64,000 nt of DNA. Origin: Prionace glauca (Eukaryota > Chordata > Chondrichthyes > Carcharhiniformes > Carcharhinidae). The stretch is from NCBI GenBank assembly GCA_037974335.1, contig CM075760.1, positions 19,337,791 through 19,401,790 of the forward strand, in the 5' to 3' direction. The notes beneath the pieces were generated by a model. The model was not told the DNA's origin. It ran no database searches and saw only the letters and a list, made by a program, of their open reading frames with translations. Shown here piece after piece: positions 11,030-22,199 of the stretch. The position numbers were made by a program, and so were the translations under genes. The first letter of the stretch is position 1; the number at the start of each line of letters is the position of its first letter.

Positions 11030-11640
11030 AGCTAACATTGGGTGCTCCAGTCTGTTGCGGTTTGTGTGGAGAATCGCAGAAAGTAACAGTCAGATTGAGC
11101 AGCGGCGCTGTCAGCCGCTCAGACACAACCCAGAGGAAACCACATTAACCTCAGATCAAACTGTCACCCAATTCAATCCGGGATCGGCTGAGACAACACA
11201 CAGCAGGGCTTTTATGATGCTATGAATTTGAAAGGGTGGATACTGAGATACTATTGTCCCTGATCTGGGAATCTGAAGCACAGGGAACACAATCTCAGGA
11301 TAAGGCGCTGATGATTTAGGACTGTGATGAGGAGAAATTGCTTCACTCGAAGGCTGGTGAATCTTCGGAATTCTCTACTCCAGAGGGTGTTGATGTTCCA
11401 TCATTGAACACATTTCAGTTTGGGTTCGACAGATTTATGCTCTATCCGGGAATGAATGGAAGCAAGGATATGGAATTGGAACAAATGCTCAGCCTCAAGT
11501 TCATGTTTCAATTGCATTTTTTTTTAAAGTTTATTGGTGTAATGGAACATATATTGTTAAATTTGATATGTTTGAAATCAATAGTCATTAAATAATGTTG
11601 GTAATACCAGATAACAGTCCAGCTGGTAACAATTGAGAGT
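11030..11640. other. No gene recognised
   Basis: The first 160 bp match the downstream flank of V9 (inverted, near 43200-43350) and, more weakly, of V11, so they are duplicated V flank. The rest is AT-rich unique-looking sequence with no feature I can name. Confidence 0.5.
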
Positions 11641-11723
11641 ATTTTTTATTGGCACCCACGGACCCATTGCCAACTGGCCACTGTTTACCCGTGAATGCTG
11701 ACGGTGAGAAAATAGTGAAATCC

Positions 11724-11796
11724 CGTCTCTGGGTGGTCTTGAACCACCAACCTTTCGGTTCATAGCCGAACGCGCTGACCCTTGCGCCACAGCGAC
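11724..11796 (-). tRNA. tRNA-Asn-derived gene or pseudogene with anticodon ATG
   Basis: The minus strand folds as a full cloverleaf. The acceptor arms are GTCGCTG and CAGAGAC (one mismatch), the D stem is GCGC/GCGC, the anticodon stem TTCGG/CCGAA around loop CTATGAA, and the T stem GGTGG/CCACC around TTCAAGA. The body closely matches vertebrate tRNA-Asn(GTT) as I remember it, except that the D loop is one base short and the anticodon has changed from GTT to ATG, formally a His codon reader. The B box GGTTCAAGACC is perfect, and a TTTT run follows about 12 nt downstream. It may be transcribed, but the charge identity is uncertain, so a pseudogene is likely. Confidence 0.7.
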
Positions 11797-11819
11797 TAAG
11801 ACAGTAGCTGTTAAATGCA

Positions 11820-12760
11820 TTCTAACTTAGTATGTCACTGACCATAATTCTATTTCTGTAAAACCTATTCCAGAACTGCAGCATGACCGCACTGTTTACA
11901 ATTCCACACAGGTCTCTTTATTTCCGTTGATCCCGCAGCACTGCTGCAGTGTGTTGGTTATTCCCTTTCTCCTATGAACGGGCAGGTAAAATGAATCTAT
12001 CTGTCATCACAGGGAGGAATTCAACGGGAGGCAAGGGAACTGACCACCATTTTTATTATGGGATTGAAACATTCAGGCGCATAAATCCGGCCCGTTACAG
12101 GAAAGTCCAGTAGATCCGCACTGAGACTCGATTCCCTCATCTGTCTGAATGGTTTTTCCTGTTTCTTACTGATGAAAAACGATTTAAAAAATCGTCTGTG
12201 AAATGTGCGCCATTTCCCCTAGTTCATTTACAGTATCACTAGTATCTGTCTTTTTCAGCACACACTGCTATCAGATATTTCAGATGGTGATTAACCACAT
12301 TAGTCTGCACCTATAAACCCATTAAATTCTGTTGTCGACTGAACTAGATGGCAATATGTTCTCGGCGTCAAAAGCGAACTTTCCTGTCAGCGCGTCAATA
12401 AATGCGTTTCTTATTTCACCGAGCGCATTTGAGGGTGAAATCAGTGAAATGATAACATGTCTTTAACATCGCGGTTCGGATAATGTTGAGCAACAAACTG
12501 AAATCAAGCAATTTTCCCTTATTCGGCATGAGAAAGCTTAATGAAATTCCTCGTCACTGTGAATATTTTTTCAGCCATTTCTCTATTATGAAGGCAAATC
12601 TTTTTTAAAAAGTTACAACATCAAATGTGACTGTCTCTTTCAGCACACGCTAGTATTAGACGTGTTTCAGATGGTGATTAACTAAGTTACCTCCGTCTAT
12701 AAACTCATTACTGTTGAAAGAAGGAGCTACATTATCTGCACCGTTGCAAAATAGGGATAT
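11820..12760. other. No gene recognised
   Basis: AT-rich sequence. Two stretches (about 12255-12330 and 12640-12715) are imperfect copies of each other, both carrying 'cagatggtgattaac' and 'tataaac(c)cattaa', so a short local duplication of about 75 bp is present. I see no coding, RNA or V content. Confidence 0.45.
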
Positions 12761-12764
12761 CATT

Positions 12765-13640
12765 GTACAAAGAACAAAGAAAATTACAGCACAGGAACAG
12801 GCCCTTCGGCCCTCCCGCTCTGCACCGGCCATGTTGCCCGACTGAAGTAAACCTTTCCAGGGACCATATCCCTCTATTCCCACCCTGTTCACGTAATTGT
12901 CAAGACGCCCCTGAGAACTCACTATCGTATCCGCTTCCACCACAACCCTCCCCCCCCGCCCCCCCAACAGCAACTACCACTCTCTGTGTAAAAAACGTGC
13001 CTCGTACATCTCCTTTAATAATTGGCCCTCGCTCCTTAAACCCTCGTAATTGACTCCTCCGTTCTGGGATAAAAAGCTTCCTACATCCATTCTGTCCACG
13101 CCTCTCATAATGTTGTAGGCTTCAGGTCGCCCCTCAAACCCTGTCTTCCAATCAGAACAAGCCAAGTTTATCCAACATCTCCTCGCAGCTAATGCACTCC
13201 ATACCAGGCCACATCCTAGTAAATCTTTTCTGTACCGTCTCCAAAGCCTCTACATCCTTCCAGTCGTGTGACCATCAGAATTGAACACTAGATTCCAAGT
13301 GTGGCTCAACTAAGGTTCTACAAAGCTGCAACATGACTTGCCAATATTGAAATTCAAAGCCCCGGTAGATGAAGGCAAGCATGCCATATGCCTTCATGAC
13401 TACATTCTCCACCTGCGTTCCACTTTCAGTGACCTGTGTACGTCTACACACAGGCTCCTCTGTCTATCAATACTCTTAAGGGTTCTGCTATTTACTGTAT
13501 ATTTCCTATCTATGTTAGACATTCCAAAATGCATTATCTCGTATTTGCCCCTCATTGTTCCCTCAATATTCAGCACTTCTGATTTTAATGAATTAATTTT
13601 GAGGCCCAAGTCAGAGCAAATAATTATCCCCAGGAAATAC
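12765..13640 (-). repeat. CR1-like LINE fragment, RT C-terminus and 3' UTR
   Basis: On the minus strand the 3' end sits at 12765-12830 (plus-strand text 'ggcccttcggccctcccgc') and RT pieces lie further right: 'RGKYEIMHFGMSNIDRKYTV' and 'SLCVDVHRSLKVE'. It is 5' truncated and frame-broken. Confidence 0.75.
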
Positions 13641-13644
13641 CAGA

Positions 13645-13865
13645 TTCAGTTAAGATTGGGCAAGAAAATAAGCATGGCCAATCAACCGAACCCACACATC
13701 TTTAGACTATGGGAGGAAAGCGAAGCACCTGGAGGAAACCCACGCAGACACTAGGAGAATGTGCAGACTCCACAAAGACAGTGACCTGAGCCAGGAATCG
13801 AACCCAGGTCCCTAAAGCTGTGAAGCAGCAGTGCTAACCACTGTGGTGCTGTGGAGTCGTGCCGC
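13645..13865 (-). repeat. tRNA-headed SINE, minus strand
   Basis: Minus-strand copy of the SINE at 9552: the tRNA-like head lies at the right end (gttagcactgctgcttcac and gttcgattcctgg on the minus strand), with the 'ctgcacattctcctagtg' body to its left. Confidence 0.75.
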
Positions 13866-14190
13866 CCCCTAACCTAATGCTTCAGACACGAGGGTTCATT
13901 CAAATTTTCATGACTCAATCATCTGCTTTAATTTTCATTACATTTTTAGAGAAGTCAATGCGATTCTACAATGGACTTTAAATTTCAAATATAACCAGGT
14001 CCGCTACTTCCATGGAATCGATCTTCCCTTTCATCTGAGCATAAAATACAAGTCTGACGGCAGCTGCACTAAACCCCAATAAAGTTTAAAACATCCAAAC
14101 AAGTTAATGATGTCCCTGGAGGCTGACATCGCGTATAAATCTGACAAGTAGTGACTGGAATAAACAACGTGTTGAGAGATTCTGTTAGCA

Positions 14191-17100
14191 ATGCACGGAA
14201 CACCACAAGGATTGCAGTATGCCGTTTATTATCCTGTCCTTGCCGCTATCGGAGTTCCAGGTTAAGTATTAAGGCGTTATTTTGGGGAATGTGTTGATGT
14301 ATTGATTGCTCTTCTAAACGATGTGTCTCTTTCATTATATTTTCCAATCTTCCTCTGCAGTTTTCTTCAAAGTGGTTGTGTTCTGTCATTAAACTGCTAT
14401 TTTGTGTGACTTATGAGACTGTTTACACAGTATAATTTTGGTTCTGTTGTGTTAGATACGTTGTAAGCATGTTTGAACATTAACTGTGTTATCACAGTGT
14501 GACTTATTTTCCCCAGTGTCTTAGTGGGTGAATTACCGTAAGGATGACAGGCAGTATATGCAGTTAGCCTACTTATTTATTCAATCTACTAGCACAATTA
14601 CCTTGGCTAGAATAGTACATTGTCATCAAGGTACATGCATTTATATTATGTTAGTGTCGATGATACTGCCATGTAATCGCTACATTATCACGCCAGTTTA
14701 CATTAAATGTCAATATGTTACTCACATCCAAGCTCCAGGGAAATAACCAAACTATGATTTCGTTGTGAAAGTACATCCATTGTGATTTGAAAACATGTTT
14801 TTGACAAATCGTTGCACGTGAAAACGAAGTAATTTTAACTTACTGTGTTGTTAATGCTGCCCTGTGTGAATTATCGGAAGCTTACCCTCGTCATGTGAGT
14901 TAATTGTCACATTGTTCGCACAATATGAAAGTTACCTGACACAATAGATAGTTACGTGACAGCATTTTCCATAGATAATTAATTGTGTACTGATTATTGA
15001 ACCATTAAATTATGTCAAAAGAATATCATGAATTTATTTATTGAAATGATGTTGCTGGCATTGTCGTCTACATTAGAATACTACAATGCTTTACTGCTCC
15101 TTAATGAAAATATTTATTGTCACTGCAGAGGTAAATGATCGTCCTGTTAATTGTAATCTGTGCCCCCATACTGTAGATTCTCCAGCCATTGTAAACGCCT
15201 GTCAGTTTCTTTCCTGTCAATGTCCTTCACAAAACTGAATATTTTAATGAGATTAAACCCTATTCATCCGAACTCCGGAAAATATCGACGAAATGTAGTC
15301 AGCTATTCATCGTAGACGACACTCTCATAAAAGGAACAAGCATAGCCACCCTTAACTGTTCTGCCACAAATTTCAGTATTCCCCCCTTTAAATTGGCGAT
15401 ATAATGCAAAGATACAGTTATGGTCACGCCAAATTCTGCACAACGGTTGAAAGACATCTTTAATCCATTTGCTGCACAAAGTTTACGAGAAAGACCAATT
15501 TTACATTGTTACATTGCTGTTTTATTAAACGCTACCAATCCTCAGACTTTCCACATTTCTTTTACAGCATTCGAAGCCCCTTCTTATGACACTATGTATT
15601 CCTTTAGTTAAATAGCGAGATTGGGTGAATATTTCTCGCTGAGTTTTTGATTTTCAATAGCATTCATTCTTGTTGATTTTCTTGATTGTTTCTTGCTTGT
15701 TTCCATCTGTTATTTCTGGCACTATGCTTTAATCTAATTAGCTAACACAAATTATCCATTTTTTTCCATGATAACAATGTTATCGGCTTCATTTAGGTTG
15801 ATTTATTTTCTGACTAATTCAACCACATGGCTTCTGCAGGAGAAGCATTTACTATGATGCTACGAACCAGTCCTGCCACATTACACAATATCAGATGCCT
15901 GCATCATTAAGTCGTTTCCACAACATAGAAATATAGAAAAGTAACATAGCAAGAGAAGCAGGAGTAGACCAATTTACCTGGCGAGACTGCTCCACTATTC
16001 ATTCTGATTGTGGCTGATCATCAGAATCGACATTGTCGTCCCACCTTCTTGCTCTATCCCCAGATCCCTTTAGAAACACGAGCTATACATTTCTTCCTGA
16101 ACTCACACGATGTTTTGTCCTCTACTGCTTACTATTGTAGTGCTTGCCACACATTCAACTTTCTCCTGTGAAGGACTTTCTCCTCACCTCAGTTCTTAAC
16201 CTAGTTCTGGACTCCCCTACCATGGAGAATATTCTATCTGAACCCACCCTGTCTAATTCTGTTTGAAATTTGTAAGTCTCATCAGATCCCCTTCCTCTCG
16301 TCTCAACTTCAATGAAGTCAATCTTAGCTCTGATGAAGTGTCACCTGGACTCGAAACATTGGCTCTATTCTTTCCCCGCAGATGCTGTCAGTCATCTTTT
16401 CGTTTCAGATTCCAGCAGCCTGAACTATTTTGCTTTTGGCTTTCAGCATTTCTGTTTAGTCTTGCTCAATCTCTATGTCGTTCTTTATTACAGCTAACTT
16501 AGTGGTGATTGTGATCTTGTCAAGAGGAAGATGTGGTCTGTCCAGATGCATCACTTGCTATCTTGTTTCCATGGCGGCGACTGATCTACTGCTCCTTGTC
16601 AGCTTTGTGATATTGAACAGGATTGCTGATATCTATTTTCCATTCAGTTTTCTGTCCATCACGCCAGCGTGCAGTTTTCGTTGTGTCCTCAATTATGCTG
16701 CAATAGACAGTTCCGCCTGGTTAACCGTGGCTTTCACCTTTGATCGATTTGTAGCCATTTGTTGTCAGAAGCTGAAAATCAAATACTGCACTGTGAAGAC
16801 ATCTGCACGGGTCATAACAATCGTGTCCATACTGAGCTGTTTCAAAAATTCTTTCTTATATTTTGTGTATGAACCTTTGGTCATAATTAACAACGTACCC
16901 TGGTTCTGCGGCATAAAAACAACTTTTTATACCGCACCTGAATGGGTTGCATTTGACTGGATTCAGAGTATTTTAACCCCTTATCTCCCATTCATTCTAA
17001 TTTTACTACTCAATGCTCTGACTGTAAGACACATTATAGCGGCCAGTAGGGCTCGTAAGAGACTACGGACTGGAAACAATGGAGAGAAACAGTGTGACCC

Positions 17101-17404
17101 AGAGCTGGAAAACAGGCGAAAATCTATTGTTTTACTCTTTGCCATTTCAGGCAGTTTCATCATCTTATATTTCATATTCTTTATCACCATCCTTTACGTC
17201 CGAATAGCGAAGGTGACTTATTTCTCAGGTGCTAATGTCAGCCAGTCTACATTTGTCCTGGAGGAATACGGGTATATGCTTCAGCTCTTGAGTTGCTGCA
17301 TCAACCCTTTCATTTACGCAGGGCCCCAGAGCAAGTTCAGAGAGGAATTAAAGAATGGGGTGAAATATCCACTGTTTTTAATTGTTAAATTATATAAGAG
17401 ATGA
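14191..17404 (+). CDS. GPR139-like class A G-protein-coupled receptor (GPCR-A), two exons, intact
   Basis: Exon 1 is 14191-14260 (MHGTPQGLQYAVYY..AIGVP, phase 1, donor GTTAAG); exon 2 is 16494-17404 after a tttattacag acceptor. Together they give 326 residues without interruption. Seven membrane segments can be followed: TM1 with 'NLVVIVILSRGRCGLSRCIT', TM2 with the conserved Asp in 'AATDLLLLV', an extracellular Cys in 'TPACSF', TM3 ending 'DRFVAICC' (DRY box as DRF), TM5 'PFILILLLNALTVRHII', TM6 'IVLLFAISGSFIIL', TM7 with NPFIY, then a basic tail 'SKFREELK'. The exon layout and the 'SRGRCGLS' signature match GPR139-like receptors, which are multicopy in fishes. Ligand unknown; the human orphan GPR139 responds to aromatic amino acids, which may not carry over. 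The 2.2-kb intron holds repeats at 15935-16445. Confidence 0.85.
14261..15930. other. First part of the GPCR-A intron
   Basis: AT-rich intron sequence with no exon, V segment or repeat I recognise. The remainder of the intron is repeat-derived. Confidence 0.5.
15935..16445 (-). repeat. CR1-like LINE fragment plus interspersed repeat inside the GPCR-A intron
   Basis: From 15935 to about 16320 runs the minus-strand 3' end of a divergent CR1 subfamily ('tagcaagagaagcaggagtag'-like text, split as agaagcaggagtag and gtggctgatcatc). From 16323 to 16445 follows the tail of the 'gctctgatgaag..actcgaaac' repeat also found at 17735-17795. The repeat ends about 50 bp before the exon 2 acceptor. Confidence 0.65.
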
Positions 17405-17479
17405 AAAGACCAAAATCAAACATGATTTTAACATTCTAGTCCACCTGACCTGATTTGTGTCTCATTTCAACTTCAGTAA

Positions 17480-17890
17480 GTTCAATGCAGTCAATCCTAA
17501 TTCATTTAATCTCTCGTCATGTGACAAATATGTCATCCCAGGAATCAGTCTGGTGAAACTCCTCTTCCATAACCAGGATATCCTTGGTCTGATAAGGACA
17601 CCAAAACTGCACGTAATATTCTGGTTGCCACGTAAAATTTCAGGGAAACACCCAATCCCTTCAATGAAGTCCTTTCGCAATGAAGACCATCATACCATTT
17701 GTTCTCTTGACTGCCTGCTGATACTCTTTGTTCTTAGCTCTGATGAAGGGTCATCTGGACTCGAAACGTTGGCTCTATTCTGGGTGTTCCGGTTTCCTTC
17801 CACACCCCAAAGATGTGCTCTTAGGCTGTGTATGTGTGTGTATGTGTGTATGATTATGTGCTTGTGTATGTGTGTGTGTGTGTGTTTTGG
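17480..17890. repeat. CR1-like fragment, interspersed repeat and (TG)n microsatellite
   Basis: A minus-strand RT remnant (about 17490-17690; 'FTRLIPGMTYLSHDERLNEL') lies just downstream of GPCR-A. It is followed by the repeat piece at 17735-17795 and a (TG)n-rich run at 17828-17885. Confidence 0.7.
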
Positions 17891-18278
17891 GAGAAAGTCC
17901 TCATGCGTTAGGCAGCGTCCTGTCAGTTTAATTGTATGAAGTTTAGCACTCTGGCCATTGAATCCGAGTTGGAACTTCAGAGGAGAGACTGTTCACATCA
18001 TCCCACCTCTTGTTTACATTGGGACAGATGAGTGAGTGAGTGCCACTTGTAGGTGGACCCTCTGCCCGCTGTGGCTTATCTGCCCCTAACAGCTTTGCAT
18101 TCTTGTGCAATCGTTCGCTGGGGATGATGCAATGACACCAGGAAAGTCATTCACTGCATCGTCTGCAATGTGATTTTGGTGATATTTGCTGAGATTTCCT
18201 CAGTATTTAAAATTCCACTTTCCTGAATTTTAAGTACAATGTCCTTCAGCAGACCAATTGGCGGTTTTAGCAAAACAA

Positions 18279-18350
18279 ATTTCAACTGAGGTTTGAACGC
18301 GGCACGCTGGATTCAAAGTCCAGAGTGCTCATCATTACACCAGTGAAGCC
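18279..18350 (-). tRNA. tRNA-Gln(TTG)-like gene or pseudogene
   Basis: The minus strand from 18350 reads a tRNA-Gln body: A box 'TGGTGTAATGATGAGC', anticodon stem CTGGA/TCCAG around loop CTTTGAA (anticodon TTG) and T loop TTCAAAC. The acceptor stem is poor: 5' GGCTTCA against 3' TTGAAAT pairs only in its inner half, and the T stem CCGCG/CTCAG has mismatches. A TTTT terminator-like run follows within 12 nt. Probably a tRNA pseudogene with an intact anticodon arm. Confidence 0.65.
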
Positions 18351-18634
18351 AAAACCCAGAACCCTGCTGCAAGTGATCACTCAAAGCATTTGACTTCTTT
18401 CATTCAATGTGGCAACAACAGTAAATGTGACAACAATGTGTTACGCGCCGACATAAACATGCTAAAAGCTCAGAAGACACTACCCCCAAATCAACAGCAT
18501 TTCGTTTCATCCAAAGCCATATTGACAGAAATTGTCATGTTTCACAGAGCAAGTACCCCGTCTTAGTGAGACAGAAATACCTGTTCGGCTGATCACGTTT
18601 TTTGACTTTGCTGAGCTGTCAATTACGGCGTTCA

Positions 18635-19205
18635 TATAATCATAGAAGCCATACAGAGCAAAGGACGGGCGCTGGTCCCATGGAGGCTGCACCGACTTTG
18701 ACAGAGCATCTTTCTAATACAACAACTCCCTGAAAGAGCCCTCGCCCCGCCCTACCCCAGAAACCCCACGCATGGTAAATCTTGGGAAAATGGGGGTCCA
18801 GTTTACCATGGCTAATCCAAAGAACAAAGACCAACACAGCACAGGAAACAGGCCCTTCGGCCCAACGCGCCGCCATTTTAACATTATGAGTGCCCTCCTC
18901 TACCTATGGCCTTTGCCTACGCCTATTGGGGAAGATTGAGGGAAGACTAATTTAGAGACAGTTTGTTACACCAATCAACCTAACAGCATGTTTTTGAGCC
19001 CTTGTTTATGTTTATGCCCCAGTATCTCTGTGTGAATGGCCTTAATTTTGTGTGATCCACTGTATCTGTGTATGCCCCAGTATCTGCTGTGCGCCTGTAC
19101 GTCTCTGTGGAGGAAGCCAGAACACCCGGCGGAAACCCTTACAGAGACGGGGAGAATGTGCAAGCTCACTGCTAAAACATTGCTGGCCACTAAAGCAACC
19201 ATCCA
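18635..19205 (-). repeat. Composite of SINE and inserted CR1 tail
   Basis: SINE-like minus-strand text (18650-18800 and 18920-19200, including 'ggggagaatgtgcaagctc') is split by a CR1 3' tail at about 18805-18910 ('acaggcccttcggcccaac'). Confidence 0.55.
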
Positions 19206-19631
19206 ATCAGGAAATCTGACCGCAGTGAATTGAACTTCCATAATCACCTTGAAATACTTTCAATTTATTTGAACGACACTCACCCAGTCTTGGCTTAATC
19301 GAAGAAATGTCATTATTCATTAAAGCATATATAAAATCAACCGCTTTAGAACATCTTTAGCATTTCGCTTGATATAGTGCCTAATAGATCTTGATTTGAC
19401 TTTAGATTGCTGACTAGTGAAAAAGAATATCGAACTCTATGCATTGTACAGAACAGCTTCAGTTGCTGGTTCGATGAGGATCCCGATATTGGTTGCAATG
19501 AAAATATTTCTGAAAAGCTCGGTCCTGTTTATCCTGTGACGATTGCCTCACATCATTTATCCATTAATATTCCATTCATTGTTAGTCTGACCAGCCGCAT
19601 GTCGAGCTGAGCTCTATGTCACAGATCCTCC

Positions 19632-20118
19632 AGTTATTGTACGAGTGTTGAACAGGTTGATATCGCTGTGAGAGTCAGCGTGCAGTAGTACATGGCTGTA
19701 TCAGAGAGCTGTAATTTGGACACGGTTAAGCTAAACCTTCCATTCGAAATGTCCAGCCCAGAGGAGAAACGGCTTCGAGCAAAATCTGCTTTAATTTCGT
19801 AACCAACCGAAAATCTGCGAATTAGTATTTGTGGTTCTCTCCCAGGGAATTGCCGGACCCAGAACAAATTGAAGGAATCTTCTGTCGTGAAGTAGATGCA
19901 GTTTAAAGTTGAAATGCCTCCTTCTGTCCTAATCACTGTTGGAGGGTGTTGGGTGACAGAGAATTCCTGACTGAAACCTGGATTTAATGGGAAGCAGAGT
20001 CAAACATTAAACTGTGACTAGATACCAAAGTGCTGTTCGCGGTTTATTCAAAATTGCACTCAAATTAATTACCTGCAATAAACGCTCCAAACATGGCACA
20101 GATAACGAACAACCACAT
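19632..20118 (-). CDS. TCR alpha/delta-type V segment V2, intact
   Basis: The leader exon is 20073-20118 (MWLFVICAMFGAFIA, phase 1) with donor GTAATT. The V exon is 19671-19977, opening with a 2-nt overhang that completes Gly; it reads 'GFSQEFSVTQHPPTVIRTEG', first Cys 'LNCIYF', 'LFWVRQFPGREP', and ends 'LSDTAMYYCTLTL'. The signal follows: heptamer CACAGCG (19664-19670; one change from CACAGTG at position 6), exact 23-bp spacer, nonamer ACAATAACT (19632-19640). The frame is open from leader to heptamer, so it looks usable, though the imperfect heptamer may lower its use. 'FWVRQ' (V in place of the usual Y) is notable. Confidence 0.9.
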
Positions 20119-20129
20119 TGTCGTTTGTC

Positions 20130-21455
20130 TTTACGTGTATGTACTTAGAAAACTGCAGACACTGGCAATGTGTTACCGCTGGTTCTACCCGTATTGAGGC
20201 TCGGTGTCTCCTTCTTCTGCTCCCGCTCATGTGTCATAACATTCAATGTTTGGAGTAGGGGACAGCCGCCAGTCTCCTGAAATTCGGGCAGTAACTGATC
20301 CAATCGCACAAACTGCAAAGATTGAAATTTCAAAGCGGATAATGATATTTAGAAGGAAGTAACATGTATCATTCAATGGCATCAATGCACAATGCCGCGA
20401 TTCACACACTGAACGTACAGTAATCACTGGCACTGCTGAAAACTCGGATTGCTTTAATTTAACAGCGATAGATTGAAATTCACTGATGTCGTATGTACGA
20501 CATAGCGAACACAGAATGTGACACACATTGATAACTTGCAGGGAATATATTGTAGATAACGGATCTTTTATCACTGTTTAGTTCAGGCACGATTTTCAGT
20601 ATCCGGGATTAATATTACACAAATTCAAAGGGATTTATAAGTTTATAATTTGACTTATGGACAATTCTGCTCAACTTTCAGTTAGCACTTTTTCAGCAGA
20701 GTTTTTTTTTTACCTTACGTTCTCACTGTGAACTTAACTTGCAAAATCAGTCTTCCAATGAATGAAATGCTCATTCTGTCACATTTACCCGAATGAAGCT
20801 TCTTTGAGGAAAAAAAAAGTGCACAGTTGTCAGTTTAACCGCTAGCTCGGGAGGTGGAGCTCCTCGCTGCTGCCATAGCTGAGATTGGCAGTTGCGGTCC
20901 CAGTTACCTCAGTCAGCTTCAGGTGCACTTCCGGTTCTAACGGCAGTTTCACATCTACGTGTAACGCCTGATAGAAACAATAACTGAGTGTAAGGGTGTG
21001 CGTAGAAAAATATTCAGTTGCTGCAAATGCTACTGAGACCACAGATTTCCGCTCGAAGTTCATTCTGATGATCACATTATTTAACTCAATTTCAAGTAAT
21101 TGAAAAATAAATTGGACTAATCAAGATCAGAACAGAGAAGGGGAAATGTTTTAATAGGGCATATGAAACACCAACACTTTGTGTAACGTCGGCGTTAGAG
21201 ACTAAGAAAAACTTTCAGCGCTTTATAGTGTTCATTATCAGCAGCAAAATCATCAGATAAATCATTAAAAGTTAAGCCAATTTGTCGAACTGGAAACTGG
21301 AACCAAATACATTTCAGCACCACCAGTTATCCTAAAACATGTTATAGCCAATGTGGTACTTTCGCAATGCAGTCATTGTTGCATTGTCTCGAAAATAACA
21401 TCCCTTGTCGAGAAAACAGTGGACATGTTAACTATGGGATTTGGAGTTACAGATA
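20130..21455. other. No gene recognised upstream of V2
   Basis: This stretch has no V, receptor or LINE content I can support. A minus-strand open frame at 20842-21075 has a faintly V-like end ('LKLTEVTGTATANLSY') but no Cys, Trp or recombination signal in register. Confidence 0.45.
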
Positions 21456-21459
21456 GTTC

Positions 21460-21540
21460 TATGGCCTGGTAGATAGGGATGTGATCGGTGCAAATTGTGG
21501 GCCGAAGGGCCTGTTTGTGCTGTAGTGTTCTATGTGAGAA
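21460..21540 (+). repeat. CR1-like LINE 3' remnant
   Basis: Short 3' UTR piece with 'gggccgaagggcctgtttgt' and the tail 'gctgtagtgttctatg'. Confidence 0.65.
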
Positions 21541-21845
21541 CATGATTCCGCTAATTAGTCAGAGGGCCACGTTTATCTTCCACACCAATTGATTCAATTC
21601 TAACATTTGAAACTGGTAAACGTTAAATTAACAAAGCCCGTGATTGAAAATTAATATCAATAATGGTGATCGTGAATTTTCATCGTTTGACATGGAAAAT
21701 TAATTTACTCAACAATGTCCCTCAGGGCGTTAGGCGAGAACACCGCCGTCCTTCTTTAACCTGACCGACATGCGACTCCAGATTGACTCTGAACAAATCT
21801 CTGAACCCAGTAGCAAGCCATTTATTTTCAGGACAATTAAGGGAT

Positions 21846-22192
21846 CCATGGAATACATGCCGCCCCTGCAGTGGCCATTTGGTGCTTCATCGCCGCGCAG
21901 TAATACATGGCTGAGTCAGAAAGCTGAGTGCCTGTGATGTTCAAAGGGATGTTTGTGTTAGTTCTATTCTGTACAGCAGAAAACAGCTTTCCAAATGCCG
22001 GTGCGTTCTTGTCACCTCCAGCAGTATGTCTGGCCAGCATGTACTGAAGGCCCTGTCCCGGGTACTGTACATACCAATATAGGTAAGCTGTTGTGTATGT
22101 GGCGGGGTAGTGACAGGACAACACCACGGTATCCCCTTCACTTACTGCTACTACTGCGGGCTTTTGGAGAAGTTCATCCGGCCGGCTCTGCG
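21846..22192 (-). CDS. TCR alpha/delta-type V segment V3 with decayed recombination signal
   Basis: The V exon runs from 22192 (acceptor tttttccag, 2-nt overhang) down to 21885 and is open throughout: 'AQSRPDELLQKP', 'VVLSCHYPATYTTAYLYWYV', a framework 2 'YPGQGLQYML', and 'LSDSAMYYCAAMK'. The signal position is recognisable because the spacing is right, but the sequence is poor: heptamer CACCAAA (21878-21884), 23-bp spacer, nonamer ATTCCATGG (21846-21854). Only the essential CAC survives. I could not identify a convincing leader exon; a candidate donor (gtgagt) lies near 22557, but no ATG in phase precedes it. Probably impaired for rearrangement despite an intact V-domain frame. Confidence 0.75.
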
Positions 22193-22199
22193 CTGGAAA

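Noticed and set aside
20842-21075. Possible V relic on the minus strand
   Set aside because: The end 'LTEVTGTATANLSY' is faintly V-like, but there is no Cys pair, Trp or heptamer/nonamer in register.
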